From the NCBI GenBank assembly GCA_029582155.1, contig CM055896.1, positions 11,740,987 through 11,804,986 of the forward strand: DNA of 64,000 nt, written 5' to 3'. How positions within the stretch are numbered: position 1 is the stretch's first letter; the number at the start of each line of letters is the position of its first letter. The notes under the pieces were generated by a model. It was not told the DNA's origin and did no database searches. It worked only from the letters and a program-made list of their open reading frames with translations. Positions 1 through 12,519 of this stretch are shown here, piece by piece. The position numbers were made by a program, and so were the translations under genes. The stretch is from Panopea generosa. Lineage: Eukaryota > Mollusca > Bivalvia > Adapedonta > Hiatellidae.

Positions 1-1049
1 CTAGGCTGATGCATTTATGGGTGAAATCAACATTGATGTGTATAAAATGGGCTGATGCATTTATGGGCAAAATCAACATTAATGTGTATAAAATGGGCTG
101 ATGCATTCATGGGCGAAATTCTTATTGATGTGTATTAAATGGGCTGATGCCCTCATTGGCGAATTCAACATTGATGTGTATTAAATGGGCTGATGCATTT
201 ATGGGGGAAATCAACATTGATGTGTATAAAACGGGGCGATGCATTGATGGGCGAAATCAACATTGATGTGTATAAAATGGGCTGATGCCTTTATTGGTTA
301 AATCAACATTGATGTGTATAAAATGGGCTAATACATTTGTGGGTGAAATCAACATTGATGTGTATAAATGGGCGGATGCATTTTTTGGCGAAATTAACAT
401 TAATGTGTATAAAATGGGCTGATGCATTTATTGGCGAAATCATCATTGATGTGTACAAAATGGATTGATGCCCTCATGGGCGAAATCAACATCGTATATA
501 AATTGGGCTGATGCATTTATGGGCGAAATCAACATTGATATGTATAAAATGGGCTGATGCATTTTTGGTCGAAATCAACATTGATGTATATAAAATAAGC
601 TGATGCATTTATTGGCGAAATTATTATTGATGTGTATAAAATGGGCTGATGCCCTCATGGACGAAATCAACATTGTGTATAAATTGGGCTAATGTATTTA
701 TGGGCGAAATCAGCATTGATGTGTAGAAAATGGACTGATCCATCAATGGGCGAAATCAACATTGATGTGTATAAAATAAGTTGATGCATTTATGGGCGAA
801 ATCATCATTGATGTGTATAAAATGGGCTGATGCCCTCATCGGCGAAATCACATTGATGTGTATAAAATGGGCTGATGCATTTATAGGCGAAATCAACATT
901 GATGTGTATAAAATGGGCTGGTGCATTGATGGGCTAAATCATCATTGATGTGTATAAAATGGGTTGATGCATTTATGGGCGAAATCAACATTAATGTGTA
1001 TAAAATGGGCTGATGGCCTTATGGGCGAAATCATCATTGCTGTGTTTAA
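1..1049. repeat. 46-bp tandem repeat array (truncated by window start)
   Basis: About 22 degenerate copies of a unit of roughly 46 bp. The core reads gggctgatgcatttatgggc, followed by gaaatcaacattgatgtg and tataaaat. Copies differ by substitutions and 1-3 bp indels (some read gccctcatgggc in place of gcatttatgggc). The array runs off the left edge of the window. Open frames across it are repeat artefacts. Confidence 0.95.
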
Positions 1050-1693
1050 AATGTATACGTCGTATACACACTCTGAACTATTGCGGCAAACTTCAGTTTG
1101 CTTGATATTCGTGTTTCGTCGTTCAAAAGACGAAACGAAACGAAACATGAATATATAGTTCATTTGATGTTTTTAATTATGTTGCTGTATATGGCTGGTG
1201 CCCTTATAGGCCTTAATTGTTGAATGTTGACAAACTTTTAACTGCTGGCCATTCTTTATAAAAAAAAACTTTACATCTACGGCCATGACATTCTCACCTC
1301 TTTAATATTGAAGATAGTCAGTGACATGCAGCAAGGAATTATATAGAGATATGCAAGTCCTTGCTTGTAGGCATGGTTAACCGTCTGGCGGATCCCAGGA
1401 AAGATACGGTGCTTTGATCGTCGTCAAATATTTGAAAGGCTGTTGAAATGGGGCGTTAAAACCCATACATGCAAACACACTTAATTAAAACATACTCTAT
1501 AGTACACGTAACAATTGTTTTATATGCATTTTAATAATTAAACGTATTTATTAATGAGATAAAGAATGTCCCAAATATATGTTTTATGTTATGTATGTAA
1601 TAACTGAAGATGGTGACATACAAATGAATGTAAATGCAAATTCAACCATTCATGCCTAACCACGAGCTTAACCAGTTGCGTTAAGGAATAAAC
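1050..1693. other. 3' flank of the minus-strand membrane-protein gene
   Basis: Non-coding, AT-rich DNA. On the minus strand an AATAAA lies at 1552-1547, about 140 bp past the stop of the membrane-protein gene. It is the best visible poly(A) signal for that gene. A short imperfect inverted segment (aaacttcagtttg, cgtttcgtcgttcaaaagacgaaacg) sits near 1090-1145. Nothing else was recognised. Confidence 0.4.
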
Positions 1694-2038
1694 TCATGTA
1701 TTCTTGTTTGTGCACTTTGCGTGTACTTCCCCTGAGGCAAGTAGATGGTCGTGGTAGAGCACCAATGTACCAAATATTGCTATATGAGTGAATAAATACA
1801 TTATTGTTACTGGTCCATCTCCTGACAGCACGTGCCTTAACTGCGTTACCGCATAGATCGTCAATAAAACATAATAGCTCATTTTTCGCATGTTAAATGC
1901 TCCGAGGAAATGCGTTGCCATAGCAACCACGGCTGCCGCGATCTGTACGTATGCAATTATTTGACAACTTTCGCCATCTCTGGGACCAAGTCTGTAACAG
2001 TTGATAAATGTGTCTATCCACCACTCCGCGCTGTCTCT
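1694..2038 (-). CDS. Predicted four-helix membrane protein, exon 2 (last coding exon)
   Basis: Minus-strand exon of 345 bp including the stop (TGA at 1696-1694). It is preceded on the minus strand by a pyrimidine-rich acceptor (ttcttgtttcag). It joins exon 1 (3673-3602) in phase 0 to give a 138-residue protein. The exon begins RDSAEWWIDTFINCYRLG and holds three hydrophobic stretches: IIAYVQIAAAVVAMATHFLG, MSYYVLLTIYAVTQLRHVL and VTIMYLFTHIAIFGTLVLY. With the hydrophobic N-terminus this makes four likely membrane helices. The C-tail is short and polar (HDHLLASGEVHAKCTNKNT). Size and helix count resemble small DoxX-like/TMEM proteins, but I do not recognise the family and assign no function. 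The clean splice join and hydrophobic periodicity argue that it is a real gene. Confidence 0.7.
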   Translation of the reverse strand, partial: RDSAEWWIDTFINCYRLGPRDGESCQIIAYVQIAAAVVAMATHFLGAFNMRKMSYYVLLTIYAVTQLRHVLSGDGPVTIMYLFTHIAIFGTLVLYHDHLLASGEVHAKCTNKNT

Positions 2039-3601
2039 CTGAAACAAGAAATTATGTTTTGTAAATATATTTTTATCAACACAGTTATCTTTTTGCGTAT
2101 TTTTTTGCTAGAATCTTAACTGTCAAACTAAATGAAAAAAACAAACAAACACCAATAAATAGAAAAATACTTTTTCTGTTTATAATTTTAAGAATTCGTT
2201 TTCAACAGTGCTCAGTTCCATTTACGACAGAATCGATTTCAGAGAGCAAGTTTAGTGCCCGTTCTTTTACTAAATCAAAAGTGCGCCAACTCGGTATTTA
2301 GTCGCAGAACGCCATTACATGTTCTATATGCACTCCCAAGTTTTAAAGTTGGTTAAAAAAATATCCCGTTTTCGAGGCTCTGATAATATTACTCTACGTT
2401 TCCGTGGTGCATATTGGGCTTAAACAAATGTTTGCCTTTTTTCTGCCCATGCATGCAAACCTTGACAAACACTATTGCCATTCTTCTTTAAACTTTCAAG
2501 AATATTTTTTCTCCTTTCTTAATCATTTCATTTTTCACACACGCACGCACGCATACACGCATGCTGAGGATATTTAATGATGGTCTTAGTGAGAATTGTA
2601 CAACTTTTTTGTAACCATGGTATAAACAACTTCAGTTCAGATTGCATATTATTGACTTGCACAATTATGAACCATTATAACATTTAGATAGAAATAATCT
2701 AAGAACCATTTTACATCAATTATTTTCTTAACTAACTAGGTGATGTATTTGAAATAATTTTGTTTGAAGTTTATATATCCAATCAGCTGACTGCTGTATT
2801 ATGCACAACATTTGTGTTATTGTCAGTCACTTCACTTATTAATTATTGTATTTTATTATTTTTGATAATGTAAAAAAATAAACCCAATATACATGTAATA
2901 CTGATGTAAGATATGCTATAAGTACTTGCATTCAGTAATAAGCCTTGGAAGTCCTAATTAGTTGGAATTTTTTATATATTACACTGTCAAAAGTTCGCAT
3001 ACAGCAGGCTAAACATAGAATTAGTTAACATGTTTTATGGGTATTTAGCGAAGAGAGCGGACATCTGAAGAGGAAGTATACCTGATAATAAGTGACTGGT
3101 ATATGAATTAAGGAGGAATTTCATGACCATTTAGCGGAAGTTGTTTGGGGTTCAGTTCTCAAGCTACAAGTTTTAAAAGGCAGATGAGTTTGACTTCGGT
3201 GGGGGATGGTTAAGACGTCAGTTTACTTTGGGCAGGCGAGATGAAAGGTCGAGTTTTAGTTAGAGAGATTACTTTGGGAGGCGAATAGGTTAAGGCAGTT
3301 GGGTTTTAATTAGGAAAGTTATACTAAGATGGAGAATGGTTTAAACTATATTTTAAAAACGTGCATATGTGTTAATATAATTTATTAAAGTTTAAAGTGA
3401 CAACTGTAACAATGTAAGGAATAAATATATATAGAATGTCTGTGTTAGTTATTTGTGACGTTGAAACACTGTCACGTTTATTGCCTGTCACAAGGCTGTT
3501 GTTTAATTACGTTTATGATATAATGATTGTGCATATTCGGAATTCTTATGACACGTTAATACTTATACACATTACAACAGAAGTCCGTGTTATATTTGTA
3601 C
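2039..3601 (-). other. Intron of the minus-strand membrane-protein gene
   Basis: AT-rich intron between the two coding exons of the membrane-protein gene. Borders on the minus strand are GTACAA at the 5' end and ttgtttcag at the 3' end. It contains a CACG-rich simple repeat near 2538-2565 and a purine-rich stretch near 3050-3330. No coding signal was recognised on either strand. Confidence 0.6.
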
Positions 3602-3673
3602 CTGTGCATCCGGGGATCCAGCCTCATACACCACTCCCAGTCCCGCCAGCACGTGTAGCACGAACGGAAACAT
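3602..3673 (-). CDS. Predicted four-helix membrane protein, exon 1 (start codon)
   Basis: Minus-strand exon of 72 bp. The ATG at 3673-3671 follows a good context (gtcgccATG). It encodes MFPFVLHVLAGLGVVYEAGS then PDAQ, and ends CAG/GTACAA in phase 0. The hydrophobic first 16 residues look like a first membrane helix or signal anchor. The join to 2038 preserves frame and gives a 138-residue protein. This short exon is inferred from splice sites and hydrophobicity, not from a recognised homologue. An upstream non-coding exon is possible. Confidence 0.6.
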
Positions 3674-3974
3674 GGCGACCACACTTACAGGTTCAATCAT
3701 TCTGTGTTTGTCAAAGAAAATAATACAGAGTTAAAAATTAATCAAACAAGAAAGAGAGGGCATTGAGCTATGGTGAGATAAGGCGATGTACAGGCCGAGG
3801 AATAGGAAAAGACATGTTACTTAAGATAAAACATTTTGATTTTTATTTCGTTTTATTTGTTAATAAACATTTGAACCATTGTTTGCACAGTGAGTCATCA
3901 ATGTACAAACACACCTATACATATCAATCACACCACGAAATCGATAATATCAAACTATAATCAACTTTCGTCTT

Positions 3975-4026
3975 GAGGGTGTGTGTGAGTGTGTTGTGTG
4001 TGTGTGGGGGGGGGGGGGGGGGGGGG
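3975..4026. repeat. (GT)n / poly-G simple repeat
   Basis: A GT-rich stretch leads into about 20 consecutive G residues ending at 4026. It lies directly before a SINE copy. The G run could form a quadruplex, and its length is probably unreliable in an assembly. Confidence 0.9.
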
Positions 4027-4185
4027 AGTCATCCAAGTGGTCTAAGGTATTTTCTCAAGATCATTAACTCTTGCTGCTGAGGTCGTGCGTTAGAGCCCAG
4101 TTCGGTCCTAATGTGAGTTTGTCAGTTACTTGCTGATGGACGGTAGTTTTGGTAATATTCCATCTGAGGCTTATTCATTTTACAT
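4024..4185 (+). mobile_element. tRNA-derived SINE, group A copy
   Basis: The 5' part has an A-box-like segment (caagtggtctaaggtatttt) and a B-box-like segment (gtgcgttagagccc), followed by a body with cagttacttgctgatggacg. The same order recurs at 23747-23940. The tRNA-like head resembles class II (Leu/Ser-like) tRNAs. A CTT microsatellite follows at about 4188-4217. Confidence 0.65.
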
Positions 4186-4229
4186 TTCTTCTTTCTTCTT
4201 CTTCTTCTTCTTCTTCATCATCTCTTTGA

Positions 4230-5139
4230 AAAATGATTTACCCACCCATTCAAGTTTTTTTATTTGTATCACCAGTCAAAACGTATTAACCGTATTAAAC
4301 TGATGTTTGCTGATATTGTTTATTGGTTTATTTAAAAAAAAATCCGCAAAACTGTAAACCCGGGCCTACAAGTTCCATTGTTATGATTTTTACTCTACCT
4401 ATATGAATTAGTCTATTTCTTTGGTATTACATGATAAAATCTGAATTTGTTATTTCTTTTGTAATCTGGTGGAAGGGTTATATGCGTCACACATTTAGTA
4501 TTTGTCAGACATATCACTGGAAACAAAAATAAAATGTCAAAAGGATGAGAATAGGCCTCTCTCAAATTATATGCATGCCAGACATTCCATTATCCAAGCG
4601 GAGGTTAGGAGCTCATCACACTACCAGCTGATAAGCAGACGACTATAACTACATAAGAAAATGGCTACACCCCTATCAACTTGGGGGCGATATATTGAGA
4701 CCTGGACAAAATTGTTATGTTCCATTTTGGATATCAGTCTTCCCTTGATTTTCCTAACATTATTAAGGGACCTGTGTAATAAAGCAAAATAAGGCGAGAT
4801 GGAGGACTACATTGCAATGTAAGTTATAATGTTTACATATCTATATATTATTGTTATGAATTTTAAATATCTTATTATTGTTTGTTTCTTTATTTGAAAT
4901 AAATACAAACTTTACAAACATATTTTTTTCTTTAATATATGCATAAACCGCAGCATGTAACAACACATTATGTTAAATAAAGAAAGAGAAGTGAAACAAT
5001 TTGTGTTACCGTATTACGTCCTATAAACATAATTTTATAGACATGTGAACATAGTATTATATATAACAGTTTATTGTCAATATTTTAGAATATTGAATAA
5101 TATTTGTATCTTTCATTATAGGGTGGGAATGGACTGTAT
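4230..5139. other. Intergenic, nothing recognised
   Basis: AT-rich DNA without coding signal. No exon with flanking splice sites or recognisable peptide was found on either strand. Confidence 0.5.
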
Positions 5140-5245
5140 GAATAAATTCAGCACTGTAAACCAGAAGATAAAACCAGCACTGTAAATCAGAAGATAAAAC
5201 CAGCACTTTATACCAGAAGATAAAACCAGCACTGTAAACCAGAAG
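5140..5245. repeat. 26-bp tandem repeat, about 4 copies
   Basis: Repeated unit close to aaaccagaagataaaaccag followed by cactgt. Open frames on the minus strand here come only from the repeat. Confidence 0.9.
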
Positions 5246-6398
5246 CATACGATCCAATCAAAAGTATATTGATATGCTGGAGAACATAGAGAAAACACGG
5301 AAAACATGATGACAGAGACACAAAAATGTCAGAAATATAGTCCCCATAAATTGGTACACCTGTAAAGTATATATTTGTAGGACTGCACTTGACAATTAGG
5401 AAAATGTATTACTCCCACTATGTGACTACACACACTAACAATCAGCTTCCGAAACAGTTGGGTCTACTCTGCTTCTGTCTGTACAACTGATATGTAAAGT
5501 AAATTATAAGCTTTATTTAAATGTAGACATTGTTTTGAGACATACTTGTAATAAGATGAGTTCGAACATGTATATTGAGTAAATAAAACGTAAAATGCCT
5601 TTATTTTATATGTTTTTTTTTTATTATTTCTCTGTGATCTGTTAAACCACCCACCCACCCCATTATGTCATATCCTCTCCCCCATATTATTTCGGTTTTA
5701 TATATAAAAAAAAAGAATAGAAGGATTTGAACAAAAATAAAATGGTTAACTGTTCTGTTGTATTCTAGAATGTTTACACAGGTCAGATGTGAATGAATTG
5801 ATTTACAGCAGGCCCTTTCCTCCATCCCCACACCCCTGAGAATTTGTAAATACATTCAGTTATCATATCATAAAACACGGTTTAACCAGTATAGAAATAC
5901 ACATGCTGAATGATATAAAAACTTAATTTTCAAATTATGAACTACACCAATAATTAAATATTGTATTTTGACTTTTACATTAATTAAACTGTCAACAAAT
6001 TTAAATTAACAGATGTAGTCAGACTCATATCTTAATTATTATCCGAGATAGCCATGTAATCTCTATGCACGCTAGTGTTGATGTAAGGTAGGACCTAACC
6101 TCGTTCTGGTGTAGATATGCATATTCATTAGATACTATTAAGGATGGTCTATATACCGTGAAACATAGCGTGAAACCACACGTGTTCCAGGTTGTGAAAG
6201 AAATACTCTCGGTTATATGCCACTCAGACTCGAACCTTGGGCTCGCTGCATTTTTTTTCACGTGCTTTTATGCTGTATCCCAATCGGTACATAGCCTTCA
6301 CGTGATCTGCATGTCGTATCAACGAGCAGTTATAGCACAAAGTATGTATCAATAGACTTCGTGCAATTCTTCGCTCTAGTTAGTTTACAGAAATAGAA
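5246..6398. other. Intergenic, nothing recognised
   Basis: AT-rich DNA with homopolymer runs (for example poly-T near 5612) and no convincing exon or known element. Confidence 0.4.
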
Positions 6399-6656
6399 AC
6401 TGAACGGAACAGCTAATCAGCCCCCCGCCCCCGCTCCCACCTGACATTGTATGTACCTGCTATTTTTTTCTCAAAAAGTATCGAAGCAATTTCCATGAAC
6501 GTTTGACTTGAATAAGAGAGAACATTTACTGTTGAGCTATCTAAAAATCGGTACAGTACTGTCTGTTGATATCGTAGACACTTGTTAATGACGCTACTCA
6601 ATATTTTGACGAAGATATTGGAATACAAAAGTGGCGGGTTAGCTGTTCCGTTCAGT
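6399..6656. mobile_element. MITE-like element with perfect 18-bp terminal inverted repeats
   Basis: The left end actgaacggaacagctaa and the right end ttagctgttccgttcagt are exact reverse complements, enclosing about 258 bp. The right-hand 45 bp match, in inverse orientation, the left end of 54060-54240 (gctaacccaccacttttgta there). Two copies in one window show it is a mobile family. No transposase is encoded. Confidence 0.85.
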
Positions 6657-6689
6657 ATGTTTTTGCTAAATATTAAAGTAAGCTCAATA

Positions 6690-6760
6690 CTTTATGAATC
6701 GTTCTCAGGTCTGTTTCCTGGGTAGAACCAGAGCTGAATGTAGTTTTTAAGGGGCGTCTG
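6690..6760 (-). mobile_element. SINE group D tail fragment
   Basis: The segment cctgggtagaaccagagctg plus flanks matches the group D SINE body seen at 19200-19332 (cttgggtagaaccagaactt). No tRNA-like head is left here. Confidence 0.45.
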
Positions 6761-7059
6761 TGCATACGTGTAAAGATATTTTTTCGACTTTCTTTATTTC
6801 TGTACTTTGATAGCACAACCATTACTCAATAGTTATAACCCTAATGATGTGAATCCTGGTTGTATAGGACTCACACCACTATAAAGAAGATGAAGGAGGT
6901 AGAAATAAGACTTAAGTTCTCTCTTTTTGATTATCAGGACTTTGTATTGTAGTGGTTTAGTTTTTCCTACCATGTGTCAGATCATCACTGTTAATTTGAT
7001 GCTGAAACCAGATTTCTAAGCAATTCTGTCATTTCATTATTGGTGTTTTGATGAACTGC

Positions 7060-7480
7060 ATCATGGGCGAATAGTTGACATATTATTACTCTAGAAACGT
7101 TTTTGTTTGCCTCTATGGAGCAAAGGGACTTTGAATTTTTCATAGGAATACTATAGGAAAACAGATAATTCTGTTTTTTTCACTCCATTATTATACTAAT
7201 TATTTCAATTATCATGAGATCTGGAACATTGTTTAGTCGTAACAATTGAGACTTTGTCCCTTTAAGGGTATTTAATATCCATAAGGGGTCAGCAGGGGCC
7301 GAAAAAGGGTTAAATGTAAATTTTCAAAAAACTCTTCTCCTCAAGAACTGTCTAGCCACATTCGTTCATATTTGGTATTATAAATAATCCCTATGAGTTT
7401 CATGTTTGTTCAAATGAAGAGGTTAGGATCTATTTGGTTCCAGCAAGAGACTTAATATTATGAGAATACAGATAATTCTC
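7060..7480. repeat. Dispersed repeat also present near 53700-53930
   Basis: Segments such as ggagcaaagggactttgaat, an aaagggtt tract and ctcaagaactgtctagccac recur in the same order at about 53730-53930. No open frame, terminal repeat or target duplication was defined. It looks like a fragment of an old interspersed repeat. Confidence 0.5.
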
Positions 7481-7589
7481 ATTGTTTCATCTATAACTAT
7501 AATATAAGTTCTTCATATGTAGGCACTTTGAAAGAAGTGACATGTGAAACCAGATGACCGACTTAGTTAATACATCCTATGGTTTAGTC

Positions 7590-7850
7590 TAAGTTTCGTG
7601 TATGTTTGTGTGTGTGCGTGCGTGCGTGCGCGTGTGTGTGTGTTTCTTTAATAAAAGCGTTTTAAAGTCACAAACTAATGGAGTTAATAATAATCATATC
7701 CCTACTCCCTGTAATAAACTTGAATGCATGATTTGATCTCCTACGTCTTGACTCGCAGTGCCGCTGGTGTACTGTGTTTGATGCTCGTTGGAGATTCGCT
7801 TTAAAATACATCTAAGTAGTGCGTGCGTGCGTGCGTGCTCGTGCGTGTGT
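7590..7850. repeat. GT/GTGC-rich simple repeats
   Basis: (gtgc)n and (gt)n tracts lie at about 7598-7641 and again at 7818-7850. Open frames here are artefacts of the simple repeats. Confidence 0.8.
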
Positions 7851-8265
7851 TTTAAAATAATAACACATAAAAGTAACAAAATAACAAGTAACTCCAAAAA
7901 GCAAGCCGTTTCCTTTAAAAGGAAATTTCATTCCTTTAAAAGTGTATATCTTGAAACAGTGAAGTTTGAAGGTCGGTTAAGTGTATTGTACATGCGTGCT
8001 AGTGTGAGAATAATCATGCGTTGATTTTCATTTAATGTTTTTTTTATGTAAATTTGTATTGCACTTAGCGTTTTGAATAGCTCGAAGTTCGGTTACAAAT
8101 GTAAATAGTTGCGCTGCAGTGCTCCTTCGAACACATTTTTTAGCTAGACAGTCGTAAGTGCGTATGCATTTTGGAGTATATTTCTTATGTTTTTAGGGGC
8201 CTAGTTATTAACATTGAATTCACTTTCATACGCGTAGGAGTGTCGTTTCAATTATTAGAGGGGAT

Positions 8266-8292
8266 TGAGGGGGGGGGGGGGGGGGGGGAGGG
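8266..8292. repeat. Poly-G tract
   Basis: About 20 G residues with one A near the end, preceded by a G-rich lead. It is the second of four long G runs on this strand. Confidence 0.95.
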
Positions 8293-8299
8293 GGTGCAT

Positions 8300-9088
8300 T
8301 GTTTTTGTTTTTTTTCGATTTCTTAGGAAAAAAGAGTAGGCAAGTGGCTTATAATGCCTACGGCTGCTTTTGAATAATCCATAACTTTCTCGCTAATAAT
8401 AAAAATGTTGTCATATACAATTGTGGCTTTTCAACATATGATAAACAACAGCTCATAGTGATATAATTATGATTGATCGACTTATCTCAATGATAATTAC
8501 AACCACATGCTTTTTTTGTTTCTTGTGTCGGGTTAAAGATATATGTACATCATAAGTTGATATCTGTTTATTGATTTAACTTATGAAAAGCAAAAAACGC
8601 ATTCGATAAAATGCTCAATTCGAGTTTGAACATTTATTTATGTTCATACTACTTTAATAAATATAATATAAAATGTTTAATTTGTATCTATTTTACATAG
8701 TTTTGCTGAGATATTGCGATTGGTGTGCTTGCCGGTCCAACTAGTTTTTTTTATTAATAAATCTTCCAAATGTTTTGAAAAATAGCTTTCATATTGAATA
8801 AATGCATAAAAAGGAATTGCTTAACTGGGTTAATGTTTATAAAAAAATGTAGACCTACGTACCACAATAAACATGTATGTTTACTTTACAGGTTCAAATC
8901 ATACAAGACTCACTTGTAACAAACGGATGTAATAATAATTAATTAAAACCCACTAAATGGTTTAAGTGCATTTTTATTAGGCGTACCTCACGTGTTTATT
9001 TTACTGTCTGAAACAAAACATACCTGTATGTATTCCAGCAGAGTCAACACTCCAATTATATAATGTAACTTGTCTTTAAGGCAGTCCA
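8300..9088. other. Intergenic, nothing recognised
   Basis: Strongly AT-rich DNA with no credible exon, running up to the start of the 28-bp satellite. Confidence 0.4.
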
Positions 9089-11995
9089 ATTTCAGTTTTG
9101 TATTATAGTTTTTCCAATTTTTAGTTATATACTGTGGTATTCCAATTTTCAGTTATAGTTATATACTGTAGTATTCCATTTTTTAGTTATATACTGTAGT
9201 ATTCCAATTTTTAGTTATATACTGTAGTATTCCAACTGTAGTATTCCAATTTTAGTTATATACTGTAGTATTCCAATTTTTAGTTATATACTGTAGTATT
9301 CCAACTGTAGTATTCCAATTTTAGTTATATACTGTAGTATTCCAATTTTTAGTTATATTCTGTAGTATTCCATTTTTCAGTTATATTCTGTAGTATTCCA
9401 ATTTTTAGTTATACTGTAGTATTCCAATTTTCAGTTATATTCTGTAGTATTCTATTGTTTAGTTATATACTGTAGTATTCCAATTTTCAGTTATATTCTG
9501 TAGTATTCCATTGTTTAGTTATATTCTGTAGTATTCCAATTTTTAGTTATACTGTAGTATTCCAATTTTCAGTTATATACTGTAGTATTCCAATTTTCAG
9601 TTATATTCTGTAGTATTCCAATTTTTAGTTATACTGTAGTATTCCAATTTTCAGTTATATACTGTAGTATTCCAATTTTCAGTTATATTCTGTAGTATTC
9701 CATTGTTTAGTTATATACTGTAGTATTCCAATTTTCAGTTATATACTGTAGTATTCCAATTTTCAGTTATGTTCTGTAGTATTCCATTGTTTAGTTATAT
9801 ACTGTAGTATTCCAATTTTCAGTTATATACTGTAGTATTCCAATTTTCAGTTATATTCTGTAGTATTCCATTGTTTAGTTATATACTGTAGTATTCCAAT
9901 TTTCAGTTATATACTGTAGTATTCCAATTTTCAGTTATATTCTGTAGTATTCCATTGTTTAGTTATATACTGTAGTATTCCAATTTTTAGTTATATACTG
10001 TAGTATTCCAACTGTAGTATTCCAATTTTAGTTATATACTGTAGTATTCCAATTTTTAGTTATATTCTGTAGTATTCCAATTTTCAGTTATATTCTGTAG
10101 TATTCCAATTTTTAGTTATACTGTAGTATTCCAATTTTCAGTTATATACTGTAGTATTCCAATTTTCAGTTATATTCTGTAGTATTCCATTGTTTAGTTA
10201 TATACTGTAGTATTCCAATTTTCAGTTATATACTGTAGTATTCCAATTTTCAGTTATATTCTGTAGTATTCCATTGTTTAGTTATATACTGTAGTATTCC
10301 AATTTTCAGTTATATACTGTAGTATTCCAATTTTCAGTTATATTATGTAGTATTCCATTGTTTAGTTATATACTGTAGTATTCCAATTTTCAGTTATATA
10401 CTGTAGTATTCCAATTTTCAGTTATATTCTGTAGTATTCCATTGTTTAGTTATATACTGTAGTATTCCAATTTTCAGTTATATACTGTAGTATTCCAATT
10501 TTCAGTTATATTCTGTAGTATTCCATTGTTTAGTTATATACTGTAGTATTCCAATTTTTAGTTATATACTGTAGTATTCCAACTGTAGTATTCCAATTTT
10601 AGTTATATACTGTAGTATTCCAATTTTTAGTTATATTCTGTAGTATTCCAATTTTCAGTTATATTCTGTAGTATTCCAATTTTTAGTTATACTGTAGTAT
10701 TCCAATTTTCAGTTATATACTGTAGTATTCCAATTTTCAGTTATATTCTGTAGTATTCCATTGTTTAGTTATACTGTAGTATTCCAATTTTCAGTTATAT
10801 ACTGTAGTATTCCAATTTTCAGTTATATTCTGTAGTATTCCATTGTTTAGTTATATACTGTAGTATTCCAATTTTCAGTTTTATACTGTAGTATTCCAAT
10901 TTTCAGTTATATTCTGTAGTATTCCATTGTTTAGTTATATACTGTAGTATTCCAATTTTTAGTTATATACTGTAGTATTCTAACTGTAGTATTCCAATTT
11001 TAGTTATATACTGTAGTATTCCAATTTTCAGTTATATTCTGTAGTATTCCAATTTTTAGTTATATACTGTATTTATTCCAATTTTTAGTTATATTCTGTA
11101 GTATTCCAATTTTTAGTTATATACTGTAGTATTCCAATTTTCAGTTATATACTGTAGTATTCCAATTTTCAGTTATATTCTGTAGAATTCCAATTTTTAG
11201 TTATATACTGTATTTATTCGAATTTTTAGTTATATTCTGTAGTATTCCAATTTTAAGTTATATACTGTAGTATTCCAATTTTTAGTTATATACTGTAGTA
11301 TTCTAACTGTAGTATTCCAATTTTAGTTATATACTGTAGTATTCCAATTTTCAGTTATATTCTGTAGTATTCCAATTTTTAGTTATATACTGTATTTATT
11401 CCAATTTTTAGTTATATTCTGTAGTATTCCAATTTTTAGTTATATACTGTAGTATTCCAATTTTTAGTTATATACTGTAGTATTCCAATTTTCAGTTATA
11501 TTCTGTAGTATTCCATTGTTTAGTTATATACTGTAGTATTCCAATTTTCAGTTATATTCTGTAGTATTCCATTGTTTAGTTATATACTGTAGTATTCCAA
11601 TTTTCAGTTATATACTGTAGTATTCCAATTTTCAGTTATATACAGTTATATATACTGTAGAATTCCAATTTTCAGTTATATTCTGTAGTATTCTATTGTT
11701 TAGTTATATACTGTAGTATTCTATTGTTTAGTTATATACTGTAGTATTCCAATTTTCAGTTATATACTGTAGTATTCCAATTTTCAGTTATATTCTGTAG
11801 TATTCTATTGTTTAGTTATATACTGTAGTATTCCAATTTTCAGTTATATTCTGTAGTATTCCATTGTTTAGTTATATTCTGTAGTATTCTATTGTTTAGT
11901 TATACTGTAGTATTCCAATTTTCAGTTATATTCTGTAGTATTCCATTGTTTAGTTATATACTGTAGTATTCCAATTTTCAGTTATATTCTGTGAC
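9089..11995. repeat. 28-bp satellite array, about 100 copies with higher-order structure
   Basis: The unit is gtattccaattttcagttat followed by atactgta. Variants carry ttttta or ttgttta in place of ttttca, and attctg in place of atactg. They are often ordered as trimers (about 84 bp). A larger period is visible: the shortened unit aactgtagtattccaatttt recurs near 10013 and 10580 (about 567 bp), with further copies near 9235, 9306, 10983 and 11309. No coding capacity. Confidence 0.97.
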
Positions 11996-12519
11996 TGTTG
12001 TACTTAAGACATTCCTCTCCCACGTTTATATGTGTATTTGTTCGCTTTTAACGCCAATTTGTTCCCTTTATATAGAGCAGGTTGGTTCCTGCACTGACCT
12101 GATCTTATCACTTCTAAATTTTAATCCGGATTAACTTTCGGAGTATCCGTCGATCTACCCCTTCTAACTAAAAATGTAGATAGTTTATAAATAGTTTTAT
12201 TTCTCTCAGCTCATACATATACATGAACACATGTGGTTATGCATATTTCATGTAAAACACAGCCATAACACATGTGATATTGACACAATGAAATTAAGTT
12301 AAATCACATATAAATACGACTGGACGCACTATACTTCCATTCTTGACCAAACGGCCAATAATTGACACAGACTGTGACCTTGTGTCATAAACAGTTAACA
12401 GTAGATATAGTTGTGTATTAAGACACAGGCATGGACATATTTTATTGATTTGAACTTTACAGTTTCCTGTTATTATACATACGAATGGCAATTATTTTAG
12501 TTTTATACATGACAGTTGT
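11996..12519. other. Intergenic, nothing recognised
   Basis: Unique-looking sequence between the satellite and a SINE. The minus-strand open frame near 12294-12491 has no splice context or recognisable motif. Confidence 0.4.

Noticed and set aside
1-1049. Tandem array considered as a CRISPR-like repeat/spacer structure
   Set aside because: The units are contiguous and all similar, with no unique spacers. The genome is clearly eukaryotic.
3436-3723. 95-codon plus-strand frame over the membrane-protein start exon
   Set aside because: Shadow of the minus-strand exon 1 (3673-3602). It has no domain or splice support on the plus strand.
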